Below are positions 8,901 through 17,142 of a stretch of 64,000 nucleotides of DNA, in pieces; within the stretch, counting starts at the first letter, position 1; each line of letters opens with the position of its first letter. Origin of the DNA: Streptomyces caelestis. Lineage in GTDB: Bacteria > Actinomycetota > Actinomycetes > Streptomycetales > Streptomycetaceae. A program made the position numbers and the translations under genes. The stretch lies in assembly GCF_014205255.1 (NCBI RefSeq), contig NZ_JACHNE010000001.1, forward strand, positions 6,138,001-6,202,000, read 5' to 3'. The notes beneath the pieces are model-generated. The model searched no databases. It was given only the letters and a program-made list of their open reading frames with translations, and was not told the origin of the DNA.

Positions 8901-9822
8901 TGAAGCTGCGGATCTCGGACTTCTGGCTCTCCAGGGCCGACTCGGCGTAGAGCCGGTCGTTCGGCGAGAGCTTGCCGGTCGTGGTGTTGCTCGCGGGCAG
9001 CGCCGCCGCGAGGGCCGCGCGCTGGATCGAGGAGTACTCCTTGGCGGAGGAGAACGCCGCGAGGGCACGCGTGCGCTGGATCATGTCCGGGTTGCTGGTC
9101 GCCTCGGCCATGTCCTGGGAGAGGTCGATCAGGTTCTCGATCAGACGGTGGTACGCCTCGATCGTCTGCGTGGAGTTGTCCTCGGAGGCGTAGGCGCCCT
9201 TGCGGATCTGCTCCAGGTCGCCCAGCTCGCCGGCGAGCTGGATGAGGTACTCACGGACGCCCTTGAGGTTGCCGTCCTTGCTGGCGGTGTCGATCTGCTC
9301 GGAACTGTCGAGGAAGTTCTTCCTCGCCCGGTCGGTCTTCTCACGCAGGCCCTTGACCGTGAAGTCGGTGGCCTTGCCGCCGTGCGCCAGCGGGCCGGCC
9401 GACTGGTCGCGCTCCTCCTGGAGGGCGGCGGACAGCTCGGTGGCCTGCTTGGTCATGTCCGTCAGCAGCTTCATGTTGTCGAGCTGCTGGATGTCGTCCA
9501 TGGACTGGTTGATGCGCAGCGCGCCGAGCGAGGTGGCCGCGACCACCGGAAGGGCGAGCAGCGAGACCAGACGGGTGGAGATGCGCCAGTTGCGCAGCGC
9601 TATTCGCGGGCCGGGACCCGTCGGGCCGGCCGGCGGCTTCAGGGGCGGAGCCGGGCTCGCGGACCCCGTGGGGGCCGACGCACCGGGGCGCCCGGGGCGT
9701 TCCCCGCCGTCACCCGCCGGGCCCTGGTTCTGGGCGTGCTGGGCCGAGGGACCTCGGTCGGTCCCGCCGTGCGGCTCCGGCTCCGCCGAAGCGCTGCCAT
9801 CCCTCTTGAAACGTCCCTGCAC
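5947..9822 (-). CDS. cvnA1: Conservon sensor histidine kinase-like protein CvnA (NIT and HAMP domains)
   Basis: A 1291-residue sensor heading cvn1. Order: disordered N-terminus, membrane helix about 84-102, extracellular helical nitrate/nitrite-sensing-type domain, membrane helix about 394-417, HAMP linker, helical KLDHLATRMRR segment, GHKL ATPase (N-box LLAELLENATSF near 609, HDTGIGLS near 640, MGLFVVGRL near 675). Nearly 600 residues of low-complexity tail rich in Pro, Gly, Gln and Ala follow, including GQYPAP repeats. I chose GTG at 9822 (MQGRFKRDG); the frame stays open to 10077 but that stretch reads as non-protein-like. It ends directly against cvnB1. The ligand is unknown. Confidence 0.92.
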   Translation of the reverse strand: MQGRFKRDGSASAEPEPHGGTDRGPSAQHAQNQGPAGDGGERPGRPGASAPTGSASPAPPLKPPAGPTGPGPRIALRNWRISTRLVSLLALPVVAATSLGALRINQSMDDIQQLDNMKLLTDMTKQATELSAALQEERDQSAGPLAHGGKATDFTVKGLREKTDRARKNFLDSSEQIDTASKDGNLKGVREYLIQLAGELGDLEQIRKGAYASEDNSTQTIEAYHRLIENLIDLSQDMAEATSNPDMIQRTRALAAFSSAKEYSSIQRAALAAALPASNTTTGKLSPNDRLYAESALESQKSEIRSFKSIYGEDSAAELLKPIEDGGNSTIKATDLYAGRALVSASGLAQQDKRSYRDWLDDSSTKIQQMKNIEHTLLEQMEQKARELRSATERDAIISGALILIVLGVSLVGAFVVARSMIRSLRRLEETATKVASDRLPELVKQLSESDPQDVDTSVESVGVHSRDEIGRVAAAFDDVHREAVRLAAEQALLRGNVNAMFTNLSRRSQGLIQRQLSLISELESREADPDQLSSLFKLDHLATRMRRNGENLLVLAGEEPGRRWTRPVPLVDVLRAAASEVEQYERIELSSVPTTEVAGRVVNDLVHLLAELLENATSFSSPQTKVKVTGHALPDGRVLIEIHDTGIGLSPEDLAAINERLASPPTVDVSVSRRMGLFVVGRLSQRHGIRIQLRPSDSGGTTALVMLPVDVAQGGRKPQPKQGGQPPVGGGGPAAAQAAAGAAAARRAAGAGQSGGALGAGASGGGGFGGGAPSGGGRLAAGQGPRAALPGRDADGGRPGGGRGPQGPDTSPSLFEQSAPPAPPQGPAPAGAGFGQAPGAPQGLQAAGTNGPQGRGRGRHRPGNTEQGRGQGRQPQLPPRGGPRAELPGGDPQPRVPSWSDENAQPPVPRASLDTPRGHEEPDASRTSAMPRIDDRQGPGSTAEIPVVPRDDDRQGPGSPADSGAGGPQHPDRFGLPGTDGSQGSGQFVRPDVFSTPADRRDPSSTSGQYPAPQSYDNGSTGQYPAPRQDGGSTGQYPAPRQDGGSTGQYGAPRPAGGSTGQYPAPQSYDNGSTGQYSARQDNGSGRPTLPGPATPADPAGTGRFDRPQANGARGGSDFGAPRPPAPQARPARQEPEALPPATGPGDGRTPLYDTLETNWFHGQQEQQQPQSNGTAPAPQQPQGAGGPQRSAPAGWRSSPNDDLVRQAERVRQPAAGGVTTSGLPRRVPRANLVPGTAQQQPQQSGPQISRAPDDVRGRLTNLRRGIAQGRQAGSTQTGSFPRPSHQQER
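6570..6815 (-). repeat. In-frame tandem repeats in the CvnA1 tail
   Basis: About six imperfect copies of a unit centred on STGQYPAP, each 13-15 residues apart, with variable RQDGG or QSYDNG linkers. The two QSYDNG-containing blocks are almost identical in DNA. Such tracts can change length by slippage; function is unknown. Confidence 0.8.
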
Positions 9823-10424
9823 TAGCGTCGCAACCTCTGGACCAGGCACCCCGCCGCATGAGCGGCGGAGCACGGTGTCGGCGTTCTGGGGACGCCCTGA
9901 GTACGCCCCCGTGGTGGTCGTGAGTGACCGGCGCTGGCTCCCCCTTCTCACCGCCACTCGGCGCGTCTGTGCGCCCCCTGTGCGCCGGCTCGATCCTGCG
10001 GCGGTCCGTGGCATTCCAGCACAGCACAGGATCTCCAACAAGGCTCGTATGCCAGGCCGTGACATAGGTGACACCACGTGAGTACCGGGTCACCGGACGT
10101 AGAAAGTGAGTTGGCCCATTTCGGACGTATGCCCGCGAGTCGCCGAGGTGCGGCGGGTGTCCCAGTCGCCATGATCAGCATCGGAATGAGGGCTTCAGTG
10201 GCTCAATGTCCGATTCGTTGGGGTGGCACGCAAGTGTGAATTGACCGATTTGCCCATTGATTCGTGAGAAAACTCACATGCCGATCATGAGCTCCCCGCG
10301 ATTGCGCCGGGAATCCCATGTTTAGCCTGACGCTTTACAGAGATGGCAGAACCGACAACCCGCGCCCGTACGAGGGTCCTCCGCGCCCTCCCGGCGCCCG
10401 TCACAGAACAGGGTCAAGTAAACA
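9823..10424. other. Intergenic region upstream of cvn1 and the small ORF at 10425
   Basis: About 600 bases between two divergently read genes. Open frames here have poor codon bias and no ribosome site I trust. The base composition from about 10195 to 10340 is clearly more AT-rich than its surroundings, as expected of a promoter region. It contains a short hairpin, GTGAG-AAAA-CTCAC (10264-10277), and TTGACC at 10243-10248 on the plus strand. Promoters for both cvnA1 and the small gene must lie here. Confidence 0.6.
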
Positions 10425-10616
10425 GTGAAGACGACGACGATGTTCCACAAGATCGCGAACCCGCGACGCACGACGCTGGCGCACCTGGACGACGCCGACG
10501 AACTGCAGACGCCGGAACAGCCGGAGCACCGCGCCGAACTCCCTGCTCAGACCGCCAACCCCAAGCGCACCATCCTCACCGAGATCCCCGTCGCGGCCGC
10601 CGCTGCCGCGGAGTGA
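10425..10616 (+). CDS. Small conserved hypothetical protein, 63 residues
   Basis: A short ORF with strong Streptomyces codon bias and a hydrophilic product that starts MKTTTMFHKIANPRRTT and ends in an alanine run. A segment DADELQTPEQPEHRAELP is acidic and probably disordered. The start is either GTG at 10425 or ATG at 10440; neither has a textbook ribosome site. There is no membrane helix or known motif, and I do not recognise a function. It stands alone: an AT-rich control region precedes it and a clear hairpin terminator follows 58 bases after its stop, which supports a real, separately transcribed gene. Confidence 0.65.
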   Translation: MKTTTMFHKIANPRRTTLAHLDDADELQTPEQPEHRAELPAQTANPKRTILTEIPVAAAAAAE

Positions 10617-10674
10617 CACCGGGTAGTACGCGCACCGGCCGCCGGATGCTCACGGCGGCGGGACACGAGCACCG

Positions 10675-10704
10675 AGGGGCGCCCCCGTCGACGGAGGCGC
10701 CCCT
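10675..10704 (+). terminator. Hairpin terminator, 9-bp stem
   Basis: AGGGGCGCC and GGCGCCCCT pair, with a further CGTCGACG palindrome in the loop, followed by TTCGT. It sits between the small ORF and the FAH-family gene. Confidence 0.7.
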
Positions 10705-10789
10705 TCGTCATGCGCGCGGCGCGGACGCTTCCCCGCGTTAGCCTGGAGCGTCAGACTCCAGCCGCTTCAGTCAAGGGGCCAAGCATCCC

Positions 10790-11566
10790 GTGCGCATCGC
10801 CAGGTTCTCCATCGACGGGAACGTCGCCTTCGGCGCCATCGAGGGCGAGAAGCAGGACGAACTCGTCCTGGACATCATCAAGGGCATCCCGTTCGCGGAC
10901 TACGAGCTCTCCGGCACGAAGGTGCCGGTCGCCAAGGTCAGGCTGCTGCCGCCGGTGCTGCCCAACAAGGTCGTGGCCTTCGGCCGCAACTACGCCGAGC
11001 ACGCGAGGGAACTGGGCAACGAGGTCCCGCAGGCCCCCTTCGCCTTCTTCAAGCCGTCCACCTCGGTGATCGGTCCCGGCGACGAGATCCAGTACCCCTC
11101 CTTCTCCGCGGAGGTGCACCACGAGGCCGAGCTGGCCGTGGTCATCGGCCGGATGTGCCGCGAGGTCCCGCGCGAGCGCGTCAAGGACGTGATCTTCGGT
11201 TACACCTGCGCCAACGACATCACCGCCCGCGACGTGCAGAAGCGCGAGAAGCAGTGGGCGCGGGCCAAGGGCTTCGACACCTCCTGCCCGCTCGGCCCCT
11301 GGGTGGAGACGGAGCTGGACCCGAGCGACCTGACCATCCAGCTCACGGTCAACGGGCAGCAGCGCCAGCTGGGCCGCACCAGCGAGATGATCCACTCCAT
11401 CGAGGACCTGATCGTCAACATCTCCGAGGCCATGACGCTGCTCCCCGGCGACGTGATCCTCACGGGCACCCCGGCTGGGGTCGGCCCCCTCAACGTCGGC
11501 GACGAGGTCGCCGTCTCCATCGAAGGCATCGGCACTCTCACCAACAAGGTTGTCAAGCGTGGCTAG
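10790..11566 (+). CDS. Fumarylacetoacetate hydrolase (FAH) family protein
   Basis: A 258-residue single FAH-fold enzyme. Hallmarks are FGRNYAEHA, the metal-binding acidic pair in [38 protein letters not shown] and the C-terminal [16 protein letters not shown] block. Members cleave or decarboxylate beta-keto acids (acylpyruvases, oxaloacetate decarboxylases, 2-hydroxyhepta-diene-dioate isomerases) using Mg2+ or Mn2+; the exact substrate cannot be read from sequence. Cytoplasmic. GTG start at 10790. Its last codons overlap the start of gltX, so the two are co-translated, a conserved actinomycete arrangement. Confidence 0.92.
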   Translation: MRIARFSIDGNVAFGAIEGEKQDELVLDIIKGIPFADYELSGTKVPVAKVRLLPPVLPNKVVAFGRNYAEHARELGNEVPQAPFAFFKPSTSVIGPGDEIQYPSFSAEVHHEAELAVVIGRMCREVPRERVKDVIFGYTCANDITARDVQKREKQWARAKGFDTSCPLGPWVETELDPSDLTIQLTVNGQQRQLGRTSEMIHSIEDLIVNISEAMTLLPGDVILTGTPAGVGPLNVGDEVAVSIEGIGTLTNKVVKRG

Positions 11567-13043
11567 CGCACCCGGCTCCCCCGTACGCGTCCGTTTCTGC
11601 CCCTCGCCCACCGGTAACCCGCACGTGGGCCTGGTGCGCACCGCCCTGTTCAACTGGGCGTTCGCCAAGCACCACCAGGGCACCCTGGTCTTCCGCATCG
11701 AGGACACCGACGCGGCCCGCGACTCCGAGGAGTCGTACACCCAGCTGCTCGACTCGATGCGCTGGCTGGGCTTCGACTGGGACGAGGGCCCCGAGGTCGG
11801 CGGCCCGCACGCGCCGTACCGCCAGTCGCAGCGCATGGACCTGTACAAGGACGTCGCGGCCAAGCTCCTGGACGCCGGTCACGCCTACCGCTGCTACTGC
11901 TCCCAGGAGGAGCTGGACACCCGCCGCGAGGCCGCCCGCGCCGCAGGCAAGCCCTCCGGCTACGACGGCCACTGTCGCGAGCTGACCGACGCGCAGGTCG
12001 AGGAGTACCAGGCCCAGGGCCGGGAGCCGATCGTCCGCTTCCGCATGCCCGACGAGACGATCACCTTCACCGACCTGGTCCGCGGCGAACTGACCTTCAC
12101 CCCGGAGAACGTCCCGGACTACGGCATCGTCCGCGCCAACGGCGCCCCGCTCTACACGCTGGTCAACCCGGTCGACGACGCCCTGATGGAGATCACCCAC
12201 GTCCTGCGCGGCGAGGACCTGCTCTCCTCCACCCCGCGCCAGATCGCCCTGTACAAGGCGCTGATCGAGCTGGGCATCGCCCAGCAGATCCCGTCCTTCG
12301 GCCACCTGCCGTACGTGATGGGCGAGGGCAACAAGAAGCTCTCCAAGCGCGACCCGCAGTCGTCCCTCAACCTCTACCGCGAGCGCGGCTTCCTCCCCGA
12401 GGGGCTGCTCAACTACCTCTCCCTGCTCGGCTGGTCCCTCTCGGCCGACCAGGACGTCTTCACGATGGACGAGATGATCGCGGCCTTCGACGTCGCGGAC
12501 GTCAACCCCAACCCGGCCCGCTTCGACCTGAAGAAGTGCGAGGCCATCAACGGCGACCACATCCGCATGCTGGACGTGAAGGACTTCACGGAGCGCTGCC
12601 GCCCGTGGCTCCAGGCGCCGTTCGCCCCCTGGGCCCCGGAGGCCTTCGACGAGGCCAAGTGGCAGGCCGTCGCCCCGCACGCGCAGACCCGCCTCAAGGT
12701 GCTCTCCGAGATCACCGACAACGTCGACTTCCTGTTCCTGCCGGAGCCGGCGGAGGACGAGGCCAGCTGGGCGAAGGCCATGAAGGAGGGCTCGGACGCC
12801 CTGCTGCGCACCGCCCGCGAGAAGCTGGAGGCGGCCGACTGGACCTCCGCCGAGTCGCTCAAGGAGGCCGTCCTGGCCGCCGGCGAGGCCCACGGCCTCA
12901 AGCTCGGCAAGGCCCAGGCCCCCGTCCGCGTCGCCGTCACCGGCCGCACGGTCGGCCTGCCGCTCTTCGAGTCGCTGGAGATCCTGGGCAAGGAGAAGAC
13001 CCTGGCCCGTATCGACGCGGCGCTGGCGAAGCTGGCCGCGTAA
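11559..13043 (+). CDS. gltX: Glutamyl-tRNA synthetase
   Basis: A class I aminoacyl-tRNA synthetase of 494 residues that charges tRNA-Glu with glutamate. The HIGH-type motif appears as NPHVGL (about 20-25) and the KMSKS-type loop as KKLSKRD (about 257-262). I chose GTG at 11559, which overlaps the stop of the upstream gene. In actinomycetes lacking GlnRS this enzyme also mischarges tRNA-Gln for later amidation by GatCAB; the Gln and Glu tRNA genes less than 1.1 kb downstream fit that role. A 13-bp hairpin terminator follows the gene closely. Confidence 0.98.
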   Translation: MASAPGSPVRVRFCPSPTGNPHVGLVRTALFNWAFAKHHQGTLVFRIEDTDAARDSEESYTQLLDSMRWLGFDWDEGPEVGGPHAPYRQSQRMDLYKDVAAKLLDAGHAYRCYCSQEELDTRREAARAAGKPSGYDGHCRELTDAQVEEYQAQGREPIVRFRMPDETITFTDLVRGELTFTPENVPDYGIVRANGAPLYTLVNPVDDALMEITHVLRGEDLLSSTPRQIALYKALIELGIAQQIPSFGHLPYVMGEGNKKLSKRDPQSSLNLYRERGFLPEGLLNYLSLLGWSLSADQDVFTMDEMIAAFDVADVNPNPARFDLKKCEAINGDHIRMLDVKDFTERCRPWLQAPFAPWAPEAFDEAKWQAVAPHAQTRLKVLSEITDNVDFLFLPEPAEDEASWAKAMKEGSDALLRTAREKLEAADWTSAESLKEAVLAAGEAHGLKLGKAQAPVRVAVTGRTVGLPLFESLEILGKEKTLARIDAALAKLAA

Positions 13044-13056
13044 CGCGCACACGACG

Positions 13057-13085
13057 AGGGCGGCGTCCGCTTCGGACGCCGCCCT
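13057..13085 (+). terminator. 13-bp perfect hairpin terminator after gltX
   Basis: AGGGCGGCGTCCG pairs perfectly with CGGACGCCGCCCT around a three-base loop, 13 bases after the gltX stop. Confidence 0.9.
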
Positions 13086-13277
13086 TCGCGCGTCCCCCGA
13101 GTCGTCGTCCGGCCCCTTCCGGCCAACCACCGCTCGCCGCACGCACGTTGGATGCTCCCTGTGCACAGGATGCTCCCGCCTCACCGCCCAGCCCCGTGAC
13201 GGCCGGGGCCCGGACCTCGCGCTCTCCGGCACGACAACCGTGGGCTGAGAGCACCCGCCGGCGGGTACGGTCCGATT

Positions 13278-14009
13278 ATGAGGATCCACGCCGTGGTCTG
13301 GGACGTCGACGACACCCTCTTCGACTACACCACCGCCGACCGCCTCGGCATGCGCGCCCACCTGACGGCCGAGGGCCTGCTCGACGACTACGACACCGTC
13401 GAGCAGGCCATCACCCGCTGGCGGGAGATCACCGACGCGCAATGGGCGCGCTTCGCGGCCGGTGAGGCCACCTTCGAGGACCAGCGGCGCGACCGCGTGC
13501 GCGTGTTCCTCGGCCAGGACCTCACCGATGCCGAGGCCGAGGCGTGGTTCCAGCGGTACATCGCCCACTACGAGACGGCCTGGGCCCTCTTCCCGGACGT
13601 CCTGCCCGTCCTCGACGCCCTCGCCGCCAGCCACCGGCACGCCGTGCTCTCCAACTCCAGCCTCCACGTCCAGGACCGCAAGCTGCGCGTCCTCGGCGTC
13701 CACGACCGCTTCGAGACCATCCTGTGCGCGGCCGAGCTCGGCGTCTCCAAACCGGAGGCCGGCGCGTTCCTCGCGGCCTGCGAGTTCCTCGGCCTGCCGC
13801 CGCACCAGGTCGCCTACGTCGGCGACCACCCGGAGATCGACGGACGGGGTGCCGCCGACGCCGGGCTGCTGTCGGTGTGGATCGACCGCGGGGGCGCGTA
13901 CGCCACGATCGACCCGCCCGTCGGGCCGCACCGCATCGCCTCCCTCGCCGAACTGCCCTCTCTGCTCGGCGCGGATACTCGTTTTGGAGCCCCGTCCACC
14001 TTCGGGTAA
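13278..14009 (+). CDS. HAD-superfamily hydrolase
   Basis: A 243-residue haloacid dehalogenase-fold phosphatase. All four motifs are present: the nucleophile DVDDTLFD (residues about 9-16), VLSNSS, the KPEAG lysine and VGDHPEIDGRGA. The helical cap between motifs I and II places it in the C1 subfamily, with phosphoglycolate phosphatase, haloacid dehalogenase and small sugar phosphatases. The substrate is not predictable. It stands alone 190 bases after the gltX terminator, and its last bases overlap the predicted promoter of the tRNA cluster. Confidence 0.9.
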   Translation: MRIHAVVWDVDDTLFDYTTADRLGMRAHLTAEGLLDDYDTVEQAITRWREITDAQWARFAAGEATFEDQRRDRVRVFLGQDLTDAEAEAWFQRYIAHYETAWALFPDVLPVLDALAASHRHAVLSNSSLHVQDRKLRVLGVHDRFETILCAAELGVSKPEAGAFLAACEFLGLPPHQVAYVGDHPEIDGRGAADAGLLSVWIDRGGAYATIDPPVGPHRIASLAELPSLLGADTRFGAPSTFG

Positions 14010-14012
14010 TGT
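13984..14012 (+). promoter_or_regulatory. Predicted promoter of the tRNA cluster
   Basis: TTGGAG and TAATGT are separated by exactly 17 bases, close to the consensus for the housekeeping sigma factor. It overlaps the 3' end of the HAD gene and would start transcription near 14019, about 80 bases before the first tRNA. Confidence 0.6.
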
Positions 14013-14099
14013 TCTTCCTGCGCCGCGGGGAGCGGGCCGGAAGGCAGGAACCCCAGGCGCACTACTAGAACAAGATCCCCCCAGGGGCTTGCGTTCCAG

Positions 14100-14171
14100 T
14101 GGCCTATGGTGTAATTGGCAGCACGACTGATTCTGGTTCAGTTAGTCTTGGTTCGAGTCCAGGTAGGCCAG
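14100..14171 (+). tRNA. tRNA-Gln (anticodon CTG)
   Basis: 72 bases folding as a standard cloverleaf. The acceptor stem is TGGCCTA/TAGGCCA with a U1-A72 pair and G73, typical of tRNA-Gln. The anticodon stem ACTGA/TCAGT encloses TTCTGGT. The T arm carries GGTTCGAGTCC. CCA is not encoded. Confidence 0.97.
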
Positions 14172-14211
14172 CTCGCAGAGCTCATCTGCACCAGCGGATT
14201 CCGATCCGCAA

Positions 14212-14284
14212 GCCCCCGTTGTGTAGCGGCCTAGCACGCTGCCCTCTCAAGGCAGTAGCGCCGGTTCGAATCCGGTCGGGGGTA
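14212..14284 (+). tRNA. tRNA-Glu (anticodon CTC)
   Basis: 73 bases. The anticodon stem CTGCC/GGCAG encloses CTCTCAA. The T arm GCCGG-TTCGAAT-CCGGT is standard. The acceptor stem starts GCCCCCG and ends CGGGGGT with A73. It differs from the two later copies by a T-A to C-G change in the anticodon stem. Confidence 0.97.
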
Positions 14285-14324
14285 CTGGTTCCGAACGATG
14301 AACGATCATCTCGGGACTGCTAGG

Positions 14325-14397
14325 GCCCCCGTTGTGTAGCGGCCTAGCACGCCGCCCTCTCAAGGCGGTAGCGCCGGTTCGAATCCGGTCGGGGGTA
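14325..14397 (+). tRNA. tRNA-Glu (anticodon CTC), second copy
   Basis: 73 bases, identical to the copy at 14515-14587. The anticodon stem is CCGCC/GGCGG. CCA is not encoded. Confidence 0.97.
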
Positions 14398-14417
14398 CTG
14401 ACTGGTCTAAACCACAT

Positions 14418-14489
14418 TGGTCTATGGTGTAATTGGCAGCACGACTGATTCTGGTTCAGTTAGTCTTGGTTCGAGTCCAGGTAGACCAG
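14418..14489 (+). tRNA. tRNA-Gln (anticodon CTG), second copy
   Basis: 72 bases. It matches the first tRNA-Gln except for a compensated acceptor-stem change: C4-G69 becomes T4-A69 (TGGTCTA/TAGACCA). Confidence 0.97.
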
Positions 14490-14514
14490 CTCGGACCTGC
14501 GGAAACGCAGCCAG

Positions 14515-14587
14515 GCCCCCGTTGTGTAGCGGCCTAGCACGCCGCCCTCTCAAGGCGGTAGCGCCGGTTCGAATCCGGTCGGGGGTA
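14515..14587 (+). tRNA. tRNA-Glu (anticodon CTC), third copy
   Basis: 73 bases, identical to the copy at 14325-14397. Last gene of the array, immediately followed by a hairpin terminator. Confidence 0.97.
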
Positions 14588-14594
14588 CGTACAG

Positions 14595-14627
14595 GGAAGG
14601 CCCTCCACTTCGGTGGGGGGCCTTTCC
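14595..14627 (+). terminator. Hairpin terminator of the tRNA array
   Basis: A roughly 14-bp stem (GGAAGGCCC... against ...GGGCCTTTCC) closed by a TTCG tetraloop, starting eight bases after the last tRNA. Confidence 0.85.
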
Positions 14628-14641
14628 GTATCTCCCTGCCT

Positions 14642-14712
14642 GGGGGCGCGGAGCCTGATCGATGTGCGGCTCCGCCGCGTGGGCGCGACCAGCCGCGCGG
14701 CCCGCAGACGGC
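14642..14712. repeat. Dispersed Streptomyces intergenic repeat, copy 1
   Basis: Begins GGGGGCGCGG, contains a small hairpin around GCGGCTCCGCCGC, then the core GCGCGACCAGCC, and ends CCCGCAGACG. The same core occurs at 36576-36630 and, inside smc, at 46972-47021. From memory such sequences are scattered between genes in many Streptomyces genomes. It lies between the tRNA terminator and the 3' end of ndgR. Confidence 0.65.
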
Positions 14713-14791
14713 AGCGAAACCGCTCCTGCCGCGTACCCGGGGAAAGCCTGCCGCGGCGTTGAGGCCGACCCTCCCCGAAGCACCCTGCCGA

Positions 14792-15508
14792 TCAGCCAGT
14801 ACGTCGCAGCGCCTCGGAGAGGCGCCCTGCCGCATCGATCACAGCCTGCGCATGCATCCGGCCAGGATGACGCGTCAACCGCTCGATCGGTCCGGACACC
14901 GACACGGCGGCCACCACGCGGTTGGACGGCCCCCGCACCGGCGCGGAGACGGACGCGACCCCCGGCTCGCGCTCGCCGATCGACTGAGCCCAGCCCCGGC
15001 GTCGTACGCCCGACAGGGCCGTCGCCGTGAAGCGCGCGCCCTGGAGGCCGCGGTGCAGCCGCTCGGGCTCCTCCCAGGCCAGCAGGATCTGCGCCGAGGA
15101 GCCGGCCTTCATCGTGAGCGTCGAGCCGACCGGGACGGTGTCCCGCAGTCCGGACAGACGCTCCGCCGCGGCGACGCAGATGCGCATGTCGCCCTGGCGG
15201 CGGTAGAGCTGCGCGCTCTCGCCCGTGATGTCACGGAGGTGGGTGAGCACCGGGCCCGCGGTGGCGAGGAGGCGGTCCTCACCCGCGGCCGCGGCCAGTT
15301 CTGCCAGACGAGGGCCGAGAATGAAACGGCCCTGCATGTCGCGCGCCACCATGCGGTGGTGTTCCAAGGCCACGGCCAGGCGGTGGGCCGTGGGTCGTGC
15401 CAGTCCGGTGGCGCCGACCAGGCCCGCGAGGGTGGCCGGACCGGACTCCAGAGCGCTCAGGACGAGGGCCGCCTTGTCCAGAACGCCGACGCCGCTACTG
15501 TTGTCCAT
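14792..15508 (-). CDS. ndgR: IclR-family regulator NdgR
   Basis: A 238-residue regulator with an N-terminal winged helix-turn-helix (LAGLVGATGLARPTAHRLA, about residues 27-45) and a C-terminal IclR effector domain (STLTMKAGSSAQILLAW; SVSAPVRG). It closely matches my recollection of NdgR, the actinomycete regulator of amino-acid-dependent growth, leucine biosynthesis and antibiotic production, which acts at leuCD. ATG at 15508 gives the family length; longer frames upstream cover the promoter. Divergent from leuC, with a long palindrome just upstream of its start that probably controls both genes. Confidence 0.93.
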   Translation of the reverse strand: MDNSSGVGVLDKAALVLSALESGPATLAGLVGATGLARPTAHRLAVALEHHRMVARDMQGRFILGPRLAELAAAAGEDRLLATAGPVLTHLRDITGESAQLYRRQGDMRICVAAAERLSGLRDTVPVGSTLTMKAGSSAQILLAWEEPERLHRGLQGARFTATALSGVRRRGWAQSIGEREPGVASVSAPVRGPSNRVVAAVSVSGPIERLTRHPGRMHAQAVIDAAGRLSEALRRTG

Positions 15509-15516
15509 GCAACGAT

Positions 15517-15545
15517 ACTTGCGTCTCACTCTGTGAAACGCAAGT
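15517..15545. promoter_or_regulatory. 29-bp near-perfect palindrome, predicted NdgR operator
   Basis: ACTTGCGT and ACGCAAGT are perfect eight-base arms; four more bases pair inside (TCAC/GTGA), so 12 of 14 symmetric positions match. It lies nine bases upstream of the ndgR start codon, in the ndgR-leuC intergenic region. Binding by NdgR is inferred from position and symmetry. Confidence 0.6.
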
Positions 15546-15705
15546 TCAAATTCTCGTGGAACCCGCCACTCTGGAAGACACGAAGTCACAGCGGCCCGTG
15601 ACGTACGGGTCTGGCGGCGGTTGCCCGGTAACGCAGGGGCGCGGGCCCGCCTCTTGAAGATCTCTAGTTGGGCCGGCGGAGCGTCGTCGGCCGGAGGGAA
15701 CAGCG

Positions 15706-17136
15706 ATGGGTAGGACACTCGCGGAGAAAGTCTGGGACGACCATGTCGTCCGGCGCGCGGAGGGCGAGCCCGACCTTCTCTTCATCGATCTGCACCTGCT
15801 GCACGAGGTGACCAGCCCGCAGGCCTTCGACGGCCTCCGCAAGAGCGGCCGCAAGGTGCGACGCCTGGACCTCACCATCGCGACCGAGGACCACAACACC
15901 CCCACCCTCGACATCGACAAGCCGATCGCGGACCCGGTCTCCCGGATCCAGCTGGAGACGCTGCGCAAGAACGCCGCCGACTTCGGCGTGCGGCTGCATC
16001 CGCTGGGCGACGTCGAGCAGGGCGTCGTGCATGTCGTCGGCCCGCAGCTCGGCCTGACCCAGCCGGGCACCACCGTCGTCTGCGGCGACTCCCACACCTC
16101 CACGCACGGCGCCTTCGGCGCGCTGGCGTTCGGCATCGGCACCTCCCAGGTGGAGCACGTGCTGGCCACCCAGACGCTGCCGATGTCCCGCCCGAAGACC
16201 ATGGCGATCACGATCAACGGCGAACTGCCCGAGGGCGTCACCGCCAAGGACCTGATCCTGGCGATCATCGCGAAGATCGGCACGGGCGGCGGCCAGGGCT
16301 ACGTCCTGGAGTACCGCGGCGAGGCCATCGAGAAGCTCTCGATGGAAGCGCGCATGACCATCTGCAACATGTCGATCGAGGCCGGCGCCCGCGCGGGCAT
16401 GATCGCCCCCGACGAGACCACCTTCGCGTACCTCAAGGGCCGTCCGCACGCTCCCGAGGGCGCCGACTGGGACGCCGCGGTCGAGTACTGGAAGACGCTC
16501 AGGACGGACGACGACGCCGAGTTCGACGCCGAGGTCGTCATCGACGCCGCCGAACTGTCGCCGTTCGTCACCTGGGGCACCAACCCCGGCCAGGGCGTAC
16601 CGCTTTCGGCGTCCGTCCCCGACCCTGCTTCGTACGAAGACGCATCGGAGCGCTACGCCGCCGAAAAGGCCCTGGAATACATGGGGTTGGAGGCCGGCCA
16701 GCCGCTGCGCTCCATCAAGGTGGACACCGTCTTCGTAGGCTCCTGCACCAACGGCCGCATCGAGGACCTGCGCGCCGCCGCCGAGCTGCTCAAGGACCGC
16801 AAAGTCGCCGACGGCGTACGGATGCTGGTCGTCCCGGGCTCCGCGCGGGTGGGACTCCAGGCCGTCTCCGAGGGCCTGGACGTGGTCTTCAAGGACGCCG
16901 GCGCCGAGTGGCGGCACGCGGGCTGCTCGATGTGTCTGGGCATGAACCCCGACCAGCTGGCCCCGGGGGAGCGCTCCGCGTCCACCTCCAACCGCAACTT
17001 CGAGGGCCGACAGGGCAAGGGCGGTCGTACGCACCTGGTGTCGCCGCAGGTCGCGGCCGCTACCGCCGTCCTGGGCCACCTGGCCTCCCCGGCCGACCTG
17101 GCCGACGCCGACGTCCGTACGCCCGCTGGAGTCTGA
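15706..17136 (+). CDS. leuC: 3-isopropylmalate dehydratase, large subunit
   Basis: A 476-residue aconitase-family subunit that, with LeuD, isomerises 2-isopropylmalate to 3-isopropylmalate in leucine biosynthesis. The [4Fe-4S] ligands are C347 (GSCTNGR), C407 and C410 (GCSMCLG). Substrate-loop motifs [11 protein letters not shown] and ATQTLPM are intact. ATG at 15706 follows GGAGGGAA. Six bases separate its stop from leuD. Probably controlled by NdgR through the palindrome upstream of the divergent ndgR gene. Confidence 0.98.
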   Translation: MGRTLAEKVWDDHVVRRAEGEPDLLFIDLHLLHEVTSPQAFDGLRKSGRKVRRLDLTIATEDHNTPTLDIDKPIADPVSRIQLETLRKNAADFGVRLHPLGDVEQGVVHVVGPQLGLTQPGTTVVCGDSHTSTHGAFGALAFGIGTSQVEHVLATQTLPMSRPKTMAITINGELPEGVTAKDLILAIIAKIGTGGGQGYVLEYRGEAIEKLSMEARMTICNMSIEAGARAGMIAPDETTFAYLKGRPHAPEGADWDAAVEYWKTLRTDDDAEFDAEVVIDAAELSPFVTWGTNPGQGVPLSASVPDPASYEDASERYAAEKALEYMGLEAGQPLRSIKVDTVFVGSCTNGRIEDLRAAAELLKDRKVADGVRMLVVPGSARVGLQAVSEGLDVVFKDAGAEWRHAGCSMCLGMNPDQLAPGERSASTSNRNFEGRQGKGGRTHLVSPQVAAATAVLGHLASPADLADADVRTPAGV

Positions 17137-17142
17137 TCAGTC

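Noticed and set aside
541-9825. Very long plus-strand open frames opposite the conservons (1205 and 1432 codons)
   Set aside because: They are antisense shadows of cvnA2 and cvnA1. High third-position GC removes stop codons on the other strand; their translations are repetitive and show no domains.
14100-14587. Open reading frames through the tRNA cluster (for example 14417 onward)
   Set aside because: They start inside tRNA genes and have no coding character beyond GC bias.
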